Of a DNA stretch of 64,000 nt, positions 59,653-64,000 are shown one piece after another. The notes under the pieces were generated by a model that was given only the letters and a program-made list of their open reading frames with translations, was not told the DNA's origin and made no database searches. Position 1 is the first letter of the stretch, and each line of letters begins with the position of its first letter. Source of the DNA: Actinokineospora auranticolor (GTDB taxonomy: Bacteria; Actinomycetota; Actinomycetes; Mycobacteriales; Pseudonocardiaceae); assembly GCF_002934265.1 (NCBI RefSeq), contig NZ_PTIX01000003.1, positions 186,001 to 250,000 of the forward strand, in the 5' to 3' direction. The position numbers were made by a program, and so were the translations under genes.

Positions 59653-59961
59653 CTACCGGTTGCCGCGGTAGCGCTCCACGGTCTTGGACAGCGAGCTGCC
59701 CGCGACCGCGCCGGAACCGGCGGCCAGCAGGATGGCCACGGTGTCGAGGAAGCCGCCGCCGCTGGTCAGCAGCAGGGCCAGCGCCGCACCGGCGGTGGTG
59801 ACCCCGGCGACCGGCCAGCGACCGCGCACGTACTCGGCGACCGGGTTGCCGCTGACCCCCCGCTTGCGCGCCGCGGAGTTCAGCAGGGCCAGGTAGGCGG
59901 TGTGGCCGAGGGCGGCTACCAGGGCGACGACGGCGACGAGGACCGCGATGAGATCGAACAT
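59653..59961 (-). CDS. Small multi-pass membrane protein
   Basis: The protein has 102 residues. Hydrophobic segments are at residues 3-20 (LIAVLVAVVALVAALGHT), about 50-65 (VAGVTTAGAALALLL) and about 70-88 (LDTVAILLAAGSGAVAGS). A basic loop lies between the first two and the end is basic (SKTVERYRGNR). The family is not recognised. It stands alone on the minus strand, with 120 nt separating it from chorismate mutase. Confidence 0.65.
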   Translation of the reverse strand: MFDLIAVLVAVVALVAALGHTAYLALLNSAARKRGVSGNPVAEYVRGRWPVAGVTTAGAALALLLTSGGGFLDTVAILLAAGSGAVAGSSLSKTVERYRGNR

Positions 59962-60081
59962 GCCCCAAGTCTGCCGGACGCGGGGCCACCCGTGATGGGG
60001 GAGAACCCGGAGTCGACCCTGGTCCGCGCGCCGCCACCCGCCGCGCCCCGGCGGTGGGCCGGGGCGGTCGGCGGTCGCGGG

Positions 60082-60402
60082 CTAGCGGCCGAGCTGGCCG
60101 CGGCCCAGGTCCAGCAGGGCCATGGCCAGCATCCGGCCCGCCGGGCCCAGCTCGCGGTAGCGGGCCAGCACGTCCATCTCGCGGTTGACCACGATCCGCG
60201 GCCCGCCCGCGGCCATCCGCGCGGCGCCGATCGTGCGGGAGACCTCCGCGCGGCGTTTGACCAGCCGCAGGATCTCCTGGTCGAGCACGTCGATCTCCTT
60301 GCGCAGCTCGGCGACCTCTTCGGGGGCGGGCAGCTCGAGACCCGCCTTGGTGTCCTCGGCGGTCGCGTTCTCGGTGGTCTGGCCTTGGGTGATCGGGCTC
60401 AT
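60082..60402 (-). CDS. Chorismate mutase, AroQ type (MtCM-like)
   Basis: The protein has 106 residues. The AroQ helical core has ELRKEIDVLDQEILRLVKRR, SRTIGAARMAAGG and NREMDVLARYRELGPAGR; Arg and Lys residues bind chorismate. The C-terminus LLDLGRGQLGR resembles LLRLGRGRLGH of M. tuberculosis Rv0948c, where that tail docks onto DAHP synthase. The ATG at 60402 has an AGG 6 nt upstream; the ATG at 60408 is too close to it. It is next to pcrA as in Rv0948c/Rv0949. A leader peptide and terminator-type hairpin lie upstream (60453-60574), suggesting attenuation by Tyr/Phe supply. Confidence 0.9.
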   Translation of the reverse strand: MSPITQGQTTENATAEDTKAGLELPAPEEVAELRKEIDVLDQEILRLVKRRAEVSRTIGAARMAAGGPRIVVNREMDVLARYRELGPAGRMLAMALLDLGRGQLGR

Positions 60403-60452
60403 CGTCATCCTCGCCTGGTTCTCGCGCCTGGTCCCCTGGTCCCCGTGAAGCG

Positions 60453-60488
60453 GCGAAGCCCCGGGGTCCGAGGACTCCGGGGCTTCGC
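60453..60488 (-). terminator. Terminator-like hairpin upstream of chorismate mutase (attenuator 3:4 stem)
   Basis: On the minus strand GCGAAGCCCCGG pairs with CCGGGGCTTCGC (12 bp), then one A-C mismatch, then GTC/GAC with a CTCG loop. It lies 14 nt after the leader-peptide stop and 50 nt before the chorismate mutase start. Both neighbouring genes point away from it, so it cannot end either; a leader attenuator is the best reading. There is no U tract after it. Confidence 0.65.
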
Positions 60489-60502
60489 TGTGGGTTCTTG
60501 AC

Positions 60503-60556
60503 CTACGCCGCTGTAGGCGAGTCCACGGGAGCCGGAGTCCGGGTCCCGTAAAAAAA
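60503..60556 (-). promoter_or_regulatory. Antiterminator and protector segments of the attenuator
   Basis: On the minus strand ACGGGA (60549-60544), overlapping the last aromatic codon, pairs with TCCCGT (60530-60525) and encloses GGACTCCGG (60540-60532). That enclosed segment is perfectly complementary to CCGGAGTCC (60480-60472), the inner part of the terminator's 5' arm. A ribosome stalled at the Tyr/Phe codons would cover the first arm and free GGACTCCGG to block the terminator. Confidence 0.6.
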
Positions 60557-60574
60557 CTCGTAGCAGCGCAGCAC
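60503..60574 (-). CDS. Leader peptide of the chorismate mutase attenuator, aromatic-rich
   Basis: A 23-codon frame starts at GTG (60574-60572), has a GGGG just upstream and ends TAG at 60505-60503. Codons 5-9 (60562-60548) are TAC GAG TTT TTT TAC, i.e. Tyr-Glu-Phe-Phe-Tyr, four aromatics in five codons. TTT is a rare Phe codon in this GC-rich genome, which would increase the effect of low Phe-tRNA. The peptide ends ...RTPAPVDSPTAA. It lies directly upstream of a gene for Phe/Tyr synthesis on the same strand. No experimental support; the start has a weak SD. Confidence 0.6.
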   Translation of the reverse strand: MLRCYEFFYGTRTPAPVDSPTAA

Positions 60575-60670
60575 GCCCCGAGTCTGGCACAAACCGGCCG
60601 TGGCAGTCGAGTGCGTCAAGCGTGACCTGCATCCGGATTGTCGGTGCCCCCCGGTACCGTGGACGCCACG

Positions 60671-63064
<2,394 letters not shown>

Positions 63065-63077
63065 CCCGATCCACAGA

Positions 63078-63113
63078 CCGGGGCAGGCCGCGATTTGATC
63101 TTGCCTGCCCCGG
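63078..63113 (+). terminator. Terminator hairpin of pcrA
   Basis: CCGGGGCAGGC (63078-63088) and GCCTGCCCCGG (63103-63113) form a perfect 11-bp stem with a 14-nt loop, 14 nt after the stop. Confidence 0.8.
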
Positions 63114-63567
63114 CCATCCACATCCGCCGAAACCATCCACAGGATTTCGCGGCCCCTTCCGCACCACCCCACCGCCGATAGACTGGAGCAGGGCTGTCCC
63201 CCCAGAGGAGGGCGAGGGCTGCGCTCGATTCGGGCGGTGGGGTTCAAAAGGTCGTGGACCGGCCTGAACGCCGAGGGGCGAGCCGATGCCCACTCCCATG
63301 CTGAGGCCTGCCTTCATTGCTCGGCATCGGCACCAGATCCCAGCCCGTCATCTCCAAGGGCGCCTGATTTGGGCGACGTGGTGAACGGTCTGAGCGGCGA
63401 TTCGCGTTGTGCCAACTGGTGGATTCGGCCTGCGCACCGCCCAAGCCGCGCTCGCCCACCCACCTCAGCCGCCCCCGCTACTTTCCCCACCCCGCCAAGC
63501 CGAACCCGCCGGCCCTCGACGTCTGCCAGCCCGACCTACCACTCAGTCCACCGCGCCCGTCTGAACT
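63114..63567. other. Intergenic region with TCCACA motifs and no supported gene
   Basis: CATCCACATC and CATCCACAGG (63115-63142) are followed after about 40 nt by GATAGACTGG (-10-like), the same order of signals as at 12020 and 19588. A GAGGAGGG lies at 63205. No recognisable coding frame follows. Part of 63474-63510 matches a stretch near the palindromic element copy A (20066-20087). Confidence 0.5.
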
Positions 63568-63745
63568 GCTCGATGGGTGTGGATTGTCTTTGTGTGGGGG
63601 GACGAGCCTGCCAAGCTCTCCCGCGGGTGGGGTGGCTTGCCCGCCCCACCGCAGGCTCGTAGGGGCCCCACACAAAGACAATTCACCCCATCGAGCAACG
63701 CTCGACAACTCGCGCCCAGACCACGAGAGAACCCCACCCCGCTGG
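63568..63745 (-). repeat. Palindromic repeat element, copy B
   Basis: The core (63568-63696, 129 bp) runs GCTCGATG...CATCGAGC and its reverse complement matches copy A at 19864-20008 closely. It includes GAATTGTCTTTG, GGGGCCCCTACGAGCCTGC and CCCGCGGGAGAGCTTGG blocks. Copy A has about 16 extra bases in the middle. Homology continues to 63745 (CGAGTT, CTCTCGTGGT, CCAGCG blocks). It lies 17 nt from the beta-lactamase-family gene stop. Confidence 0.8.
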
Positions 63746-63761
63746 AACGCCGAGCAACCGA

Positions 63762-64000
63762 TCAATCGTCGATGGCCTGGTAGCTCGACGTGAGGAAGTC
63801 GGCGTAGACCTTGGGCCCGTCAGGCGACGTCCACGCCTGCTGCGTCAGCATGATCGCGACCAGATCCTCCGTCGGGTCCATCTGCGCCGTCGTACCCAGC
63901 CCACCGGTCCAGCCGAAGCGGCCGGGCACCATGTGGATGTCGGTGCGGCGGGTCACGACGCTCACCCCGAAGCCCCAGCCGGAGCTGTCGAAGAAACCGT
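63762..64000 (-). CDS. Serine hydrolase, beta-lactamase/PBP class C family (C-terminal part)
   Basis: Only the last 79 codons are in the window; the start is beyond the right edge. The visible part reads GWGFGVSVVTRRTD, GRFGWTGGLGTTAQMDP, EDLVAIMLTQQAW and YADFLTSSYQAI. The GWDGG-type turn (here GWTGG) and the LxQ region are typical of the C-terminal end of class C-like serine hydrolases (the HxG/KTG side). The catalytic SxxK is outside the window. Confidence 0.82.
   Translation of the reverse strand, partial: GFFDSSGWGFGVSVVTRRTDIHMVPGRFGWTGGLGTTAQMDPTEDLVAIMLTQQAWTSPDGPKVYADFLTSSYQAIDD

Noticed and set aside
63237..63662. Possible gene between pcrA and the beta-lactamase-family gene
   Set aside because: The frame runs through the palindromic element copy B and has no recognisable domain.

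Overview
This is 64 kb of a high-GC actinomycete chromosome. Gene content, order and codon use point to the order Pseudonocardiales (inferred; no rRNA is present to test it). The backbone follows the arrangement known in Mycobacterium tuberculosis (Rv3409c-Rv3436c) and, in part, Streptomyces: glmS/nnr/alr/tsaE, tsaB-rimI-tsaD, groES-groEL1-whiB, sigD-rsdA, guaB2-guaB3-choD, guaA. The last 4 kb carry chorismate mutase beside pcrA, as at Rv0948c/Rv0949. I see no tRNA, rRNA, CRISPR array, prophage or plasmid backbone.

Layout. 1-4948: a tightly coupled operon of type VII secretion-like (WXG100/PPE-type) proteins that looks like a duplicated two-gene module around a small WXG100/EspC-like protein. 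4950-6393: a membrane protein and an alpha/beta hydrolase on the minus strand. 6444-10569: an overlapping operon of NAD(P)HX repair enzyme, alanine racemase, alpha/beta hydrolase and tsaE, preceded by a 32-codon glmS remnant. 10613-23577: a rearranged accessory stretch with a HAD hydrolase, a secreted ricin-type lectin, an internally deleted IS30 copy, a secreted lipase, tsaB-rimI-tsaD in inverted orientation, a MatB-like acyl-CoA synthetase, a repeat-filled 870-bp intergenic region, a PhoD phosphatase and a patatin. 23649-34651: the conserved block from CIRCE-groES-groEL through whiB, bldM, sigD, rsdA and guaB2/guaB3. 34728-45327: choD, an MBL hydrolase/FAD monooxygenase pair, a decayed IS110 remnant with a 13-bp tandem repeat, a Tat-exported bicovalent FAD oxidase, a membrane NACHT NTPase and an aldehyde dehydrogenase. 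45617-50902: guaA and two divergent PspC-domain genes, one a histidine kinase paired with a LuxR-type regulator, with a nested palindrome between them. 50936-52871: an EamA exporter and a divergent LysR regulator. 53132-59961: two Ser/Thr kinases, two single-pass membrane proteins, a PIG-L deacetylase and a small membrane protein. 60082-63064: chorismate mutase and the divergent pcrA. 63762-64000: the end of a beta-lactamase-family hydrolase.

The strongest unexpected signal lies upstream of the chorismate mutase gene. There is a 23-codon leader ORF with clustered Tyr/Phe codons, a terminator-like hairpin between it and the gene, and a perfect 9-bp alternative pairing between the leader and the terminator's 5' arm. 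Together these have the layout of a ribosome-mediated attenuator responding to aromatic amino acids. Other notable signals are the glmS remnant, a palindromic element present twice in opposite orientations (19.8 and 63.6 kb), a shared extracellular domain on three neighbouring membrane proteins, and a BldM orthologue lacking the phospho-acceptor Asp.

All assignments come from reading motifs and gene order. No database search was run.
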